Below are positions 1 to 6,752 of a stretch of DNA of 37,996 nt, one piece after another. Both the position numbers and the translations under genes were made by a program. The stretch is from a virus. The stretch lies in IMG/VR virus record IMGVR_UViG_3300035156_000078, positions 1 to 37,996 of that record. One strand, given 5' to 3'. Below the pieces are notes generated by a model. That model made no database searches. It was not told where the DNA came from and was given only the letters and a program-made list of their open reading frames with translations. The number at the start of each line of letters is the position of its first letter. The stretch's first letter is position 1.

Positions 1-127
1 CAGACACTTCCAGGCCCATCCTGCGCGGCGCGCTTGGTGCCTGACTTCATCGCGCCGCTCGTGGACACCGGGAATAGAGCCACCACCTCGGCGCTGCCGT
101 CATGGATGATGTTGGCGGGCCAGCGCC
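1..127. repeat. Terminal direct repeat, left copy (assembly overlap)
   Basis: The first 127 bases recur without a mismatch as the last 127 bases of the window. The repeat lies inside a methyltransferase coding sequence that continues across the join. A 127-base overlap equals a common largest k-mer of short-read assemblers, so this is most simply the overlap left when a circular (or circularly permuted) molecule is written linearly. It is less likely to be a biological terminal repeat. Confidence 0.95.
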
Positions 128-1037
128 CAGCGTCCAGTTGCTCAATACCAAAGTTTCCACCATGGAGAACGTTACGCTGCTTACCTGCGTTTGACCCATT
201 CTCACCGCGCGACGTACCGCCGTCCGTACCGACACGACAGCCGTCAATATTAAGCGCACCTGTGCCATGCGCCAGCACGTTGGCAGCCACGGTTCCGATC
301 AGCGGCTTGCGCGCCACACAAATCGGCTCGTGCGCCGGCTTGAGCGCAGTTCCCCAGCCGTCCCACTGGCGCGCGGCGTCGGTCGCTGGTGCTGTGATGA
401 TCAACTCCGACAGGCCTTTGCTGCTGAACGCAACGCCAGGGTGTGCCTGCCTCGTGCCGATGACCTCACGCCGCGCCTCGTCAATGCTAGCAAACGGCAG
501 AGACAGTACTTCGCAGATGCGGTTGAACTGCTCGACCGTTGGAGCTCCGGCGCCAGTCTCCCAGTTGGCGATTGTGCCGCCCCGGTTCACAGCACCGAAA
601 AATCCACAGCGCTCGCACAGCTCTTTCTGCGTCAAACCACGGGCATCTCGCCACTGCTTCAGCCATGCCCCGAACCATGCCGTAGAAGTGGCGCCGGCTT
701 TGTCTATCGCCTTACTCACGTCCATCGATTTCGGAAATCCGGATCCGTAAATCCACATGATCTGGTCGCGGATATCAAAGCCGGCGTCCTCGATCGCGCA
801 CGTCATGCGGTGGTAGGTGCGGCTGCCCGAGAACGCCAGCAGGTGGCCGCCGGGCTTGAGCACGCGCAGCGCCTCGGCCCACATGACCGGGTTGTTAGCG
901 ATCCCGGTGGCGTCCCAAGCCTTGCCCATGAAGCCGAGCTCATACGGCGGATCAGTCACGATGCTGTCAACGCTTGCATCGGCCATGCCGCGCATCACTT
1001 CGATGCAATCGCCCTGATGTAGGGTGAACTTGCTCAC
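1..1037 (-). CDS. DNA methyltransferase (N6-adenine/N4-cytosine type), N-terminal part, with inserted HTH domain
   Basis: Predicted SAM-dependent amino-methyltransferase, probably protecting phage DNA from restriction. The frame is open from a GTG at 1037 to base 1 and continues at the other end of the window to a stop at 37437; joined, it is about 489 residues. Motif IV DPPY is at residues 29-32, followed by GSGFPKS near 98-104. Motif I (FMGSG) lies near the C-terminus, which is the beta-class order. Residues about 116-187 interrupt the usual junction between 'SKAIDKA' and 'REVIG' and look like an XRE-type helix-turn-helix (GLTQKELCER, then a recognition-helix region ending NWETG). The GTG overlaps the upstream gene's TGA by 4 bases, so the start is probably translationally coupled. 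DPPY favours adenine methylation; the target site is unknown. Confidence 0.9.
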   Translation of the reverse strand, partial: MSKFTLHQGDCIEVMRGMADASVDSIVTDPPYELGFMGKAWDATGIANNPVMWAEALRVLKPGGHLLAFSGSRTYHRMTCAIEDAGFDIRDQIMWIYGSGFPKSMDVSKAIDKAGATSTAWFGAWLKQWRDARGLTQKELCERCGFFGAVNRGGTIANWETGAGAPTVEQFNRICEVLSLPFASIDEARREVIGTRQAHPGVAFSSKGLSELIITAPATDAARQWDGWGTALKPAHEPICVARKPLIGTVAANVLAHGTGALNIDGCRVGTDGGTSRGENGSNAGKQRNVLHGGNFGIEQLDAGRWPANIIHDGSAEVVALFPVSTSGAMKSGTKRAAQDGPGSV

Positions 1038-1327
1038 ACAACCCCCTGCGCTTGATCAACGTGCTGGCGCCCGGCAGGCGCAGTATGGGAAGCGGGGGAG
1101 GCTTTGCCGGCGACCAGCGACCACAGGTAATTTTCCCGATCGGCGGCAGCTTGGCGCATGAGGCGGGCGCGGGCGACCTTCGCCATGCGGTCAAACCGGC
1201 CGTGCCATACGACGAGGGCCGGCGCCCACGGGTTCATGCCGTGGGCGTCGCGCCGGCCGCCGCGCTCGAAGTGGCCGCGCGCCATCTTGCGGATGTGCGC
1301 CGGGCTCACGATTGGTTGGTTATCCAT
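1034..1327 (-). CDS. Small basic phage protein of unknown function
   Basis: A 97-residue protein rich in Arg, His and Ala, with no membrane segment and no motif I recognise. It starts at ATG 1327 behind a fair ribosome-binding site (AGGA, 7 bases upstream). Its TGA overlaps the methyltransferase GTG by 4 bases. It sits between the Cro-like gene and the methyltransferase on the same leftward transcript, so it is an early-expressed accessory protein. Function unknown. Confidence 0.7.
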   Translation of the reverse strand: MDNQPIVSPAHIRKMARGHFERGGRRDAHGMNPWAPALVVWHGRFDRMAKVARARLMRQAAADRENYLWSLVAGKASPASHTAPAGRQHVDQAQGVV

Positions 1328-1397
1328 ATTTGTTCCTGAAAGTCAATTTCCAAATTGCAATAATTTGGGCGCACCAAATCGCGCCCTCTCGGCGCTG

Positions 1398-1640
1398 CTA
1401 CTGCGCAGGGGCGGACTGTGCGGGTTGCCGGTTCGCGGGGTCGATAAACATGTCAGAGCAATCTTGCGGGGTGACGGCGCTGCCGGATTCGCGCTCGATC
1501 TCAAGGGCATAGCTCAACGTGATGCGCGTGATGCCGCGCACCCACTGGCTGACCAGACCTTGCGAGGCAGGCGGGACGAGGCGGGCGCCGAAAGCGCTCT
1601 GACTTTGACCTGTTTCTTTTAGGTGCTCTTCGAGGTGCAT
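1398..1640 (-). CDS. YdaS/Cro-like small HTH regulator
   Basis: An 80-residue protein whose segment from about 12 to 50 (SQSAFGARL, then QGLVSQWVRGI, then TLSYALEIE) matches the Cro/YdaS type of helix-turn-helix. It is the first gene of the leftward transcript, directly opposite the repressor gene, with a sigma70-like promoter and operators in the 112-base gap between them. This is the classic Cro position, so it probably represses the repressor gene or tunes the early promoters. The start is supported by AAAGG 7 bases before the ATG. The Pro/Ala/Gln-rich C-terminal tail is probably disordered. Confidence 0.85.
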   Translation of the reverse strand: MHLEEHLKETGQSQSAFGARLVPPASQGLVSQWVRGITRITLSYALEIERESGSAVTPQDCSDMFIDPANRQPAQSAPAQ

Positions 1641-1658
1641 TTTGTGGCCTTTGCAAAA

Positions 1659-1673
1659 AGGAGCAGCGCTCCT
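1659..1673. promoter_or_regulatory. Operator O1 (perfect 6-3-6 inverted repeat)
   Basis: AGGAGC-AGC-GCTCCT, a perfect inverted repeat with a 3-base spacer, lies just downstream of the predicted leftward start point. It shares its design with sites at 1693-1707, 2950-2964 and 2974-2988, so it is a likely target of the CI-type and/or Cro-like regulator. Confidence 0.75.
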
Positions 1674-1682
1674 ATTGCAGTC

Positions 1683-1710
1683 ATTCTACATTAGTAGCAG
1701 CGCTTTTCAA
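1683..1710 (-). promoter_or_regulatory. Leftward early promoter (PR-like) for the cro-like operon
   Basis: On the minus strand, TTGAAA (1710-1705) is followed after 16 bases by TAGAAT (1688-1683). Each hexamer matches the sigma70 consensus at 5 of 6 positions. The promoter fires toward the cro-like gene and is covered by operator O2, with O1 just downstream, so it should be shut in the lysogen. Confidence 0.75.
1693..1707. promoter_or_regulatory. Operator O2 (imperfect copy) inside the leftward promoter
   Basis: AGTAGC-AGC-GCTTTT is a degraded version of the 6-3-6 inverted repeat. It sits between the -35 and -10 elements of the leftward promoter, where a bound repressor would block polymerase. 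Confidence 0.65.
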
Positions 1711-1728
1711 GATGCTAACCAATAAAAA

Positions 1729-1740
1729 AGTAGCGCTAAT
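1729..1740. promoter_or_regulatory. Possible degenerate operator next to the repressor start
   Basis: AGTAGCGCTAAT contains both operator half-sites without the 3-base spacer, 13 bases before the repressor ATG. A TAATAA at 1737-1742 could be the -10 of a repressor-maintenance promoter. No Shine-Dalgarno precedes the ATG, so a leaderless message, as for lambda cI, is possible. I see no convincing -35. Confidence 0.35.
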
Positions 1741-1752
1741 AAACTGACACCT

Positions 1753-2514
1753 ATGAAAAGACGTGAATTGACAGCAGAAGAACGGATCGAGGCCGAGCGG
1801 CTTAGCGCCGCCTGGCTCGCATACAAAGGGGCGCACAAAGGCGTCACACAAGAATGGCTTGGCGCTGAGACTGGATTAGGAACTCAGGGAGCAGTGGGGC
1901 AGTACTTGCGTGGTGTGATCCCGCTGAATTTGGAAGCGCTCATGGCGTTCGCCCGGGTGCTGGAATTTGATCCCGGCCACATCAGCCCGCGGCTTACGAG
2001 CAGAATTAACCTTCTTACAACGAAACTTGCATCAGCGGAGACGCAGGAATTTTTGCGCTCGATGTCAGTGCGTGTCGTTGAGCGGGACGATCCGGAATTC
2101 GTGCAAATTCCAATGGTCAAGCTGCGGTTGGAGGCTGGCGTTACCGGTTTTCAGACCGAGCCGGATCGACTGGATGGAGGCACCCTCGGGATGCGGCGAA
2201 ACTGGCTTGAGCGTAACCATTTCGACCCAGCCAAGCTGATTGCAGTCCAGGTCAAAGGTGACAGCATGGAGCCGTCGCTGTACGAAGACGATATTGTCGT
2301 AATCAATACCGGAGACACGAAGCTCATTGACGGCAGCGTGTACGCCTTCAACTACGAGGGCGAGGCCGTCGTTAAGCGGCTGTCCCGCGATGCTGGCATG
2401 TGGTGGCTGACCTCCGACAATCCCGACCAGCGCAAATACCACCGCAAGAGCGTGCACGGTAACGAATGCATCGTGATCGGGCGGGTGGTGCGCAAAGAGA
2501 GTGACCGAATATGA
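1753..2514 (+). CDS. CI/LexA-type phage repressor (HTH + S24 peptidase domain)
   Basis: Prophage repressor of 253 residues. The N-terminal part carries a helix-turn-helix (about 31-55: VTQEWLGAETGLGTQGAVGQ), and the C-terminal half is an S24/LexA-like self-cleaving domain. The catalytic serine is in KGDSMEP (S171) and the lysine in VVKRL (K208). An Ala-Gly pair at 128-129 (LEAGVTG) is the probable RecA-stimulated cleavage site. This makes the phage temperate and SOS-inducible. It faces the Cro-like gene and is flanked by operators. It overlaps the next gene by 4 bases (ATGA), and that pair ends at a terminator near 2900. There is no SD before the start, consistent with a leaderless transcript. 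Confidence 0.95.
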   Translation: MKRRELTAEERIEAERLSAAWLAYKGAHKGVTQEWLGAETGLGTQGAVGQYLRGVIPLNLEALMAFARVLEFDPGHISPRLTSRINLLTTKLASAETQEFLRSMSVRVVERDDPEFVQIPMVKLRLEAGVTGFQTEPDRLDGGTLGMRRNWLERNHFDPAKLIAVQVKGDSMEPSLYEDDIVVINTGDTKLIDGSVYAFNYEGEAVVKRLSRDAGMWWLTSDNPDQRKYHRKSVHGNECIVIGRVVRKESDRI

Positions 2515-2852
2515 TCAAGCTCATTTGGCTTCCAATCGTGTTCAAATGCGCGCCCCTCATGCTTGGGACTTCGACGCTTGACGATCGGGTAAATAGGATG
2601 CCCGGTCGCTCGGTGGGAGTACCGCGGGATGTGTTACGTGAGGTTGCAGCGCATGCTTATGATGTCGTGACTAAGGTCGCGCAGAGCTCTAAGCCTACCG
2701 CGAGCATTTTTGAACGAGTAGTCGCATATGACGACCACCTACAGTATTGCGCAAACGCGATTACGGAGATTGTGGGCGGTACGATAGACTCAGTGACAGC
2801 AGACGTGCGCTATCCAGAGATAAGTCGCATACTCGACAAATACCTTGTCTAG
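2511..2852 (+). CDS. Repressor-linked protein of unknown function (possible lysogenic conversion gene)
   Basis: A 113-residue protein overlapping the repressor stop by 4 bases and followed by a strong terminator, so it is co-transcribed with the repressor in lysogens. The N-terminus (residues 2-19) is hydrophobic with two positive residues (KLIWLPIVFKCAPLMLG) and could be a signal or membrane anchor. The rest is soluble and mixed alpha in character. Codon use is visibly less GC-rich than the neighbours, suggesting later acquisition. I recognise no family. Superinfection exclusion or host modification is only a positional guess. GTG 2539 or ATG 2560 are alternative starts. Confidence 0.65.
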   Translation: MIKLIWLPIVFKCAPLMLGTSTLDDRVNRMPGRSVGVPRDVLREVAAHAYDVVTKVAQSSKPTASIFERVVAYDDHLQYCANAITEIVGGTIDSVTADVRYPEISRILDKYLV

Positions 2853-2885
2853 ACCGATGAGACTGTAGCCATTGAGCTACCAGAC

Positions 2886-2910
2886 AACCCGCCCTGAGCG
2901 GGTTTTTTTT
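2886..2910 (+). terminator. Rho-independent terminator of the repressor operon
   Basis: A perfect 7-bp stem, AACCCGC / GCGGGTT, with a 5-base loop (CCTGA), runs into eight Ts in total. It ends rightward transcription from the repressor pair before the early promoter at 2963. Confidence 0.9.
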
Positions 2911-2917
2911 CGCCCTT

Positions 2918-2932
2918 AGATTTACTGCTCCT
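2918..2932. promoter_or_regulatory. Operator half-site upstream of the rightward promoter
   Basis: On the minus strand this reads AGGAGC-AGT followed by AAATCT: one perfect operator arm with a poor second arm. It lies 18 bases left of the next operator and may help cooperative binding. Confidence 0.45.
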
Positions 2933-2949
2933 AAAATAGTTTTAAAAAA

Positions 2950-2964
2950 AAGAGCAATGCTCTT
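2950..2964. promoter_or_regulatory. Operator (perfect 6-3-6 inverted repeat) at the rightward -35
   Basis: AAGAGC-AAT-GCTCTT is a perfect inverted repeat with the same geometry as O1. Its last two bases overlap the TTGACA -35 of the rightward promoter, so a bound repressor would block transcription. Confidence 0.75.
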
Positions 2965-2990
2965 GACAAGAATAGGAGCAGCGCTAATAC
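2963..2990 (+). promoter_or_regulatory. Rightward early promoter (PL-like) for the recombination/integration arm
   Basis: Perfect -35 TTGACA (2963-2968), 16-base spacer, -10 TAATAC (2985-2990). Operators overlap both hexamers. It should drive the tightly packed rightward genes from 3054 to 12191. The leader is about 57 bases. Confidence 0.8.
2974..2988. promoter_or_regulatory. Operator overlapping the rightward -10
   Basis: AGGAGC-AGC-GCTAAT has the same left arm and spacer as O1 and a partly matching right arm. It covers the promoter spacer and the first bases of the -10. Confidence 0.65.
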
Positions 2991-3053
2991 TATGACTTAT
3001 CGGAAACGCACCACAGCCCAGCCGATACCACCACGAACCACCGGAGAACGACC

Positions 3054-3347
3054 ATGAATGCACGCACATCACCCGCCCAGCTGCAAGCCCCGGTTCGCGG
3101 CGCGCTGCTCTACAAATCGTTCTCGATCACCGACACGCTGCAGGTCGACCTGTATGGCTCGGTCGACAGCGAAGACGGCAACCTGGTTGAGGGCGTGGCC
3201 GTCAGCGGCACCCTCGTCGATATCTCGGCCCTGATCAGCGGCGACCAGCTGGCGGCCATGGGCGAGTGGCTGGACCTGAAGGACAACCCGGACAACTCGT
3301 TCTCGGCAAGCCGCGCGCTGAGCAAGGCGATGCGCTGCCCGCTGTGA
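3054..3347 (+). CDS. First gene of the rightward early operon, unknown function
   Basis: A 97-residue soluble protein with no recognised motif. It has a good SD (GGAG at 3043-3046, 7 bases before ATG). As the first gene after the repressor-controlled promoter it would be made immediately on induction. It is followed by the twin stem-loop region 3356-3447. An antitermination or regulatory role would fit the position but nothing in the sequence proves it. Confidence 0.75.
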   Translation: MNARTSPAQLQAPVRGALLYKSFSITDTLQVDLYGSVDSEDGNLVEGVAVSGTLVDISALISGDQLAAMGEWLDLKDNPDNSFSASRALSKAMRCPL

Positions 3348-3355
3348 TCGACGCC

Positions 3356-3447
3356 TGACCCTCGTAAGGGGTCATCACACGCATCCCGGTTTCCCTGCTT
3401 TGGCGGGGCAGCTCAAGAGATACCCAATAAGCCGGGATGCGTGTGAT
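3356..3447 (+). other. Two abutting stem-loops in the early transcript
   Basis: The first hairpin (3356-3373/4) is TGACCCT, loop CGTA, AGGGGTCA, with one bulged G. It is directly followed by a long stem: 3374-3389 is the exact reverse complement of 3432-3447, extended inward by three pairs (one G-U) to 19 bp, around a 36-base loop. There is no T-run after either stem, so neither is an ordinary terminator. The region lies between the stop at 3347 and the next start at 3479. It could be an RNase III site, an antitermination RNA, or the remains of a small inverted-repeat element. Confidence 0.6.
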
Positions 3448-3478
3448 TTGCAGTCCGAAGCACAAACCGGAGCCCAGC

Positions 3479-3625
3479 ATGCCGACCAAAGAGCCGCCGC
3501 CGACCAAAGAGCAGGTACGCAAGTTCATGCAGGAGCGGCAAAAGGCGCCAAGAACGCCGCCGCCGGCGCCGGCAGAGATTCGCCGGATGCTGGGCCCGGG
3601 ACCAACAACGAAGACAAGGGGATGA
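3479..3625 (+). CDS. Small Pro-rich protein, unknown function
   Basis: A 48-residue charged, proline-rich peptide (MPTKEPPPTKEQVRKFMQ). I chose ATG 3479 because GGAG lies 6 bases upstream; upstream in-frame starts would run through the stem-loop. It ends one base before the next ATG. Probably disordered. No function assigned. Confidence 0.6.
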   Translation: MPTKEPPPTKEQVRKFMQERQKAPRTPPPAPAEIRRMLGPGPTTKTRG

Positions 3626-3626
3626 G

Positions 3627-3881
3627 ATGACAACAGCACATACACCTGGGCCTTGGAGGTCAATCGGGACGACCATATTCTTTGCGAATAATGCAGGCGG
3701 TTTCAGCATCCAGCATTGCCCAGATATTGAGGCCAACGGGCGTCTGATAGCCGCCGCGCCGGACCTGCTGGCGGCACTGCAATCCCTGCTTGCCGATGCC
3801 GAGTGTTTTGCCAAGCATTTGCAGAATAGCCGCTGTGTCGATGAAGCCCGCGCCGCCATCGCTAAGGCGACCGCGCCATGA
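3627..3881 (+). CDS. 'HTPGPW' family small phage protein
   Basis: 84 residues with the hallmarks of a common small phage protein: HTPGPW at residues 5-10, ANGRLIAAAPDLLAALQ in the middle, and an Ala-rich helix (ARAAIAKAT) at the end. These proteins are widespread in the early regions of Gram-negative phages. Their biochemical role is not established to my knowledge. SD AAGGGG lies upstream. The gene overlaps the next one by 4 bases. Confidence 0.85.
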   Translation: MTTAHTPGPWRSIGTTIFFANNAGGFSIQHCPDIEANGRLIAAAPDLLAALQSLLADAECFAKHLQNSRCVDEARAAIAKATAP

Positions 3882-4099
3882 TCGCCCGCCGCATGCTACG
3901 CGCCGCAAAGCGCACGTTCCGCCGCCTGGTGCGCCCGCTGCGCCTCGCGCACATCAGCTACATGGTGAAGCACAGCGCGCACGAGATCGAGCGCCTTCGC
4001 AGCTTCCGCGCCGACCTCGACCAGCTCGAGCGCAACGAGCACTTCAACCTGGTGCAGCTCGACGTGCGCCGCCAGCAGATCGAACGGGGGACAGCATGA
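3878..4099 (+). CDS. Small basic helical protein, unknown
   Basis: 73 residues, starting within the ATGA overlap. The N-terminal third is very basic (ARRMLRAAKRTFRRLVR). The rest is probably coiled coil (HEIERLRSFRADLDQLERNE). This could be a nucleic-acid or membrane-surface binder. No family recognised. It overlaps the next small membrane protein by 4 bases. Confidence 0.65.
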   Translation: MIARRMLRAAKRTFRRLVRPLRLAHISYMVKHSAHEIERLRSFRADLDQLERNEHFNLVQLDVRRQQIERGTA

Positions 4100-4212
4100 T
4101 CCGCTTTCTTCTTCTCTTCGGCATCGAATGGACCGACCGGCACCAGGGCGCCGTAGTTATCGCCATCTTCGTCCTGGCCGTCGTCGGCCGACTAATTCTC
4201 AACGCAATCTGA
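4096..4212 (+). CDS. Small single-pass membrane protein
   Basis: 38 residues with one hydrophobic segment (about 18-37: GAVVIAIFVLAVVGRLILNA). It starts at ATG 4096, overlapping the previous stop by 4 bases, and ends 13 bases before the RecT gene. Function unknown. Confidence 0.55.
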   Translation: MIRFLLLFGIEWTDRHQGAVVIAIFVLAVVGRLILNAI

Positions 4213-4225
4213 AAGGCACTACCCA

Positions 4226-5164
4226 ATGAACCAAGTAGCCGTAAGCCCCGCGAAATCGCTCAATGACTTTATGGACAAGTACAAGGGCCAGATCGCGCTG
4301 GCCCTGCCGAAGCACATCACGGCTGACCGTATGGTGCGTCTGGCGATGACTTCGTTCAGCCAGAACGCGGCTCTGCAGAAGTGCGACATGCACAGCATCT
4401 TTGCCTCTGTCATCGTTGCCGCGCAGCTGGGCCTCGAAATCGGGGTCGGCGGCCAGGGTTATCTGGTCCCCTACGGCGGTAAAGCTACGTTCGTGCCGGG
4501 CTGGCAGGGCCTAGTTGACCTGGTGTCGCGCGCTGGCCGTGCCACGGTTTGGACCGGGGCTGTGTACCGCGGCGACGAGTTCGATTACGCCCTGGGCGAC
4601 AAGCCTTATGTCACGCACCGCCCTGGCGCCGGCGGGGACACGTGGAAGGACATGACACACGTGTATGCGATAGGCCGCGTGAATGGCAGCGATCACCCCG
4701 TGATCGAGGTCTGGACCATGGACAAGGTAGTCCGTCACCTGAATAAGTTTAATAAGGTCGGCGCGCGCCACTACGCGCTGGAGAAGAACGGCCAAAACAT
4801 GGAGATGTATGCCAAAAAGGTCGTGCTCCTGCAAGTGCTTAAGTACATGCCGAAGTCGGTCGAGGTGCAGCGCGCATATGACGTCGCTACTGTTGCCGAC
4901 ACAGGCAAGAGTTTCACGTTCGACGGGGAGGTCGTTACGGTCAATGACGTGGTGGACGTCGACATGGAAACCGGCGAAGTTGTCGACAACTCGAGCACGC
5001 TGCAGTACTGCTCAGCCGAGACGTTCACCAGAAAAACCGCCGAGTGGCGCCAGGTCATCACCACAAAAAAGAAAACCGTCGCCGACCTGATCGCATTCAT
5101 CCAAACCAAAGAGCTGCTGACCGACGAGCAGAAGCTCACGATTCACAGCTGGTCGGCAGAATAA
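4226..5164 (+). CDS. recT: RecT-family single-strand annealing recombinase
   Basis: 312 residues. The N-terminal 200 match RecT: an early helix region with LPKHITADRMVRLAMTSF, then AAQLGLEIGVGGQGYLVPYG, then TFVPGWQGLVDLVSRAG, and the TWKDMTHVYAIGR region. RecT proteins anneal complementary single strands during phage recombination and genome circularisation. The partner exonuclease is the next gene (10-base gap), the standard RecE/RecT arrangement. The C-terminal third (after about 230) is more variable and acidic, probably the interaction region. The SD is AAAGG with a 10-base spacing, and the same leader pattern recurs before the gene at 6990. Confidence 0.93.
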   Translation: MNQVAVSPAKSLNDFMDKYKGQIALALPKHITADRMVRLAMTSFSQNAALQKCDMHSIFASVIVAAQLGLEIGVGGQGYLVPYGGKATFVPGWQGLVDLVSRAGRATVWTGAVYRGDEFDYALGDKPYVTHRPGAGGDTWKDMTHVYAIGRVNGSDHPVIEVWTMDKVVRHLNKFNKVGARHYALEKNGQNMEMYAKKVVLLQVLKYMPKSVEVQRAYDVATVADTGKSFTFDGEVVTVNDVVDVDMETGEVVDNSSTLQYCSAETFTRKTAEWRQVITTKKKTVADLIAFIQTKELLTDEQKLTIHSWSAE

Positions 5165-5174
5165 GGAGCGCTCC

Positions 5175-6752
5175 ATGATCCACGATCTTGTTCAAGGTTC
5201 CCCCGAGTGGGATGCGTTCCGGCTCGAGCACGACGGCGCCAGCGAGGCGGCCCCGATGCTGGGATTGTCGCCTCACGTGTCGCGCACCGAGCTGTTGCAC
5301 ATGAAATTCACCTGCACCGGCAAGGAGTTCAGTGACTGGGTGAAGCACCACATCCTCGACCACGGCCACCGCGTGGAAGCGCTGGCGCGCCCGCTGGTCG
5401 AAGCGATCATCGGTACCGAACTTTACCCTGTCACGTGCTCGCAAGGCCGCCTGTCGGCTTCCCTCGATGGCCTGACAATGATGGAAGACATCGCCTTCGA
5501 GCACAAGCAGTGGAACGAGGCGCTGGCCGATTCGGTGGCCAACAAGATCCTGCCCGACGAGCATCAGCCACAGTGCCAGCAAATCATGATGGTCACGCCG
5601 GCCGAGCAGGTTATTTTCGTCGTCTCGGACGGCACCGCCGACAACATGGTGTGGATGATGGTGGCGCCTGATCCCGTGTGGCAGGAGCGCATTCGCGCCG
5701 GCTGGGCCCAGTTCCACGCCGACCTGGCTGTCTACGAGCCGAAGAACTTCACACCGAAGCGGACCGCCGAGCCAATAATGCAGCTGCCGGCGCTGGCCAT
5801 CCAGATTCGGGGCGAGGTCACGCTCAGCAACCTGCCGCAGTTCAAGGCAAAGGCCGAGCAGTTCATCGCCAGCATCAAGACCGACTTGCTGACCGATGAG
5901 GATTTTGCCAACGCCGAGGCCACAATCAAATTCTGCGACGCCGCCGAAAAGAACCTCGAGCACGCCAAGCGCTCGGCCATCGCGCAGACCAGCAGCATCG
6001 ACGAACTTATGCGTACGGTCGACCTGATCAGCGAGCAGCTGCGCGCCAAGCGCCTGATGCTGACGAGTACCGTCGCCGACAAGAAAGCGCTGATCCGGGC
6101 CGGCATCCTGAACGCTGCGAAGGTGGCGTTTGCCGAGCACGTCGCCGCGCTCGAGGCCGAGATTGCGCCGCTGCGCCTGGTCTATCAAACCCGGGACTTC
6201 GCCGGCGTCATGAAGAACAAGCGCACGCTGGCCACGCTGCACGATGCGGTCGACACTGAGCTCGCCGCCGGCAAGATCACCGTCGACGCGCTGGCCCAGG
6301 CCGTGCGTGCGCGGCTGACCTGGTACCGCGAGCACGCCGCCGGCCACGAGTTCCTTTTCGCCGACCTGCAGAACGTGATCCAGAAGTGCGACGAGGATTT
6401 TCAACTGCTGGTGCGCACGCGGATCCAGCAGCACCAGACCAAGGAAGCGGCCGCCCCGCAACACGACCCGATTGGCCAGGCCGAGCATGACGCCCGCCCC
6501 AGCAAGGTCTACGTGCCCAGTGAATCGGCGGCCGATCTTACGGCCTACGGCGCGCCAACCCTGCGCCTGGGCCACATCGCCGAGCGTCTTGGCTTCGCGC
6601 TGTCCGCCGATTTCCTGCGCGCCTTGGGCTTCGAGCCAGTCGCCCGCGACAAGGCGGCCGTGCTGTACCACGAATTTCAGTTTGGCCATATCTGCGCCGC
6701 GCTGCATCGCCACATCCGGGATGCATGCGAAAAGCAGGCTGAGGCCGCGTAA
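5175..6752 (+). CDS. YqaJ-type recombination exonuclease with long C-terminal extension
   Basis: 525 residues. The first 190 form a YqaJ/lambda-exo-like nuclease that would resect DNA 5'-3' and feed RecT. Likely metal ligands are E68 (GHRVEA), D98 (SASLDGL) and E109-x-K111 (FEHK). It is preceded by QGSPEWDAFR, typical of the family start. After about residue 200 comes a long, mostly alpha-helical, coiled-coil-rich region (about 210-430), then a C-terminal part (about 455-520; LRLGHIAERLGFALSADFLRA) resembling a small helical DNA-binding module. Stand-alone YqaJ nucleases are usually about 200-330 residues, so this is a fusion. SD AAGGAG. The stop overlaps the next start (TAATG). Confidence 0.88.
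   Translation: MIHDLVQGSPEWDAFRLEHDGASEAAPMLGLSPHVSRTELLHMKFTCTGKEFSDWVKHHILDHGHRVEALARPLVEAIIGTELYPVTCSQGRLSASLDGLTMMEDIAFEHKQWNEALADSVANKILPDEHQPQCQQIMMVTPAEQVIFVVSDGTADNMVWMMVAPDPVWQERIRAGWAQFHADLAVYEPKNFTPKRTAEPIMQLPALAIQIRGEVTLSNLPQFKAKAEQFIASIKTDLLTDEDFANAEATIKFCDAAEKNLEHAKRSAIAQTSSIDELMRTVDLISEQLRAKRLMLTSTVADKKALIRAGILNAAKVAFAEHVAALEAEIAPLRLVYQTRDFAGVMKNKRTLATLHDAVDTELAAGKITVDALAQAVRARLTWYREHAAGHEFLFADLQNVIQKCDEDFQLLVRTRIQQHQTKEAAAPQHDPIGQAEHDARPSKVYVPSESAADLTAYGAPTLRLGHIAERLGFALSADFLRALGFEPVARDKAAVLYHEFQFGHICAALHRHIRDACEKQAEAA

Noticed and set aside
2855-2885. tRNA-like D-arm motif (GTAGC..GCTAC, 'GGTAGCTCAATGG' on the minus strand)
   Set aside because: Only one arm is present; no T-arm, acceptor stem or anticodon arm can be built. 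It is a small hairpin just before the terminator.
5165-5177. GGAGCGCTCC before the exonuclease start looks like an operator
   Set aside because: It lacks the 3-base spacer, no promoter surrounds it, and GGAG is simply the ribosome-binding site.
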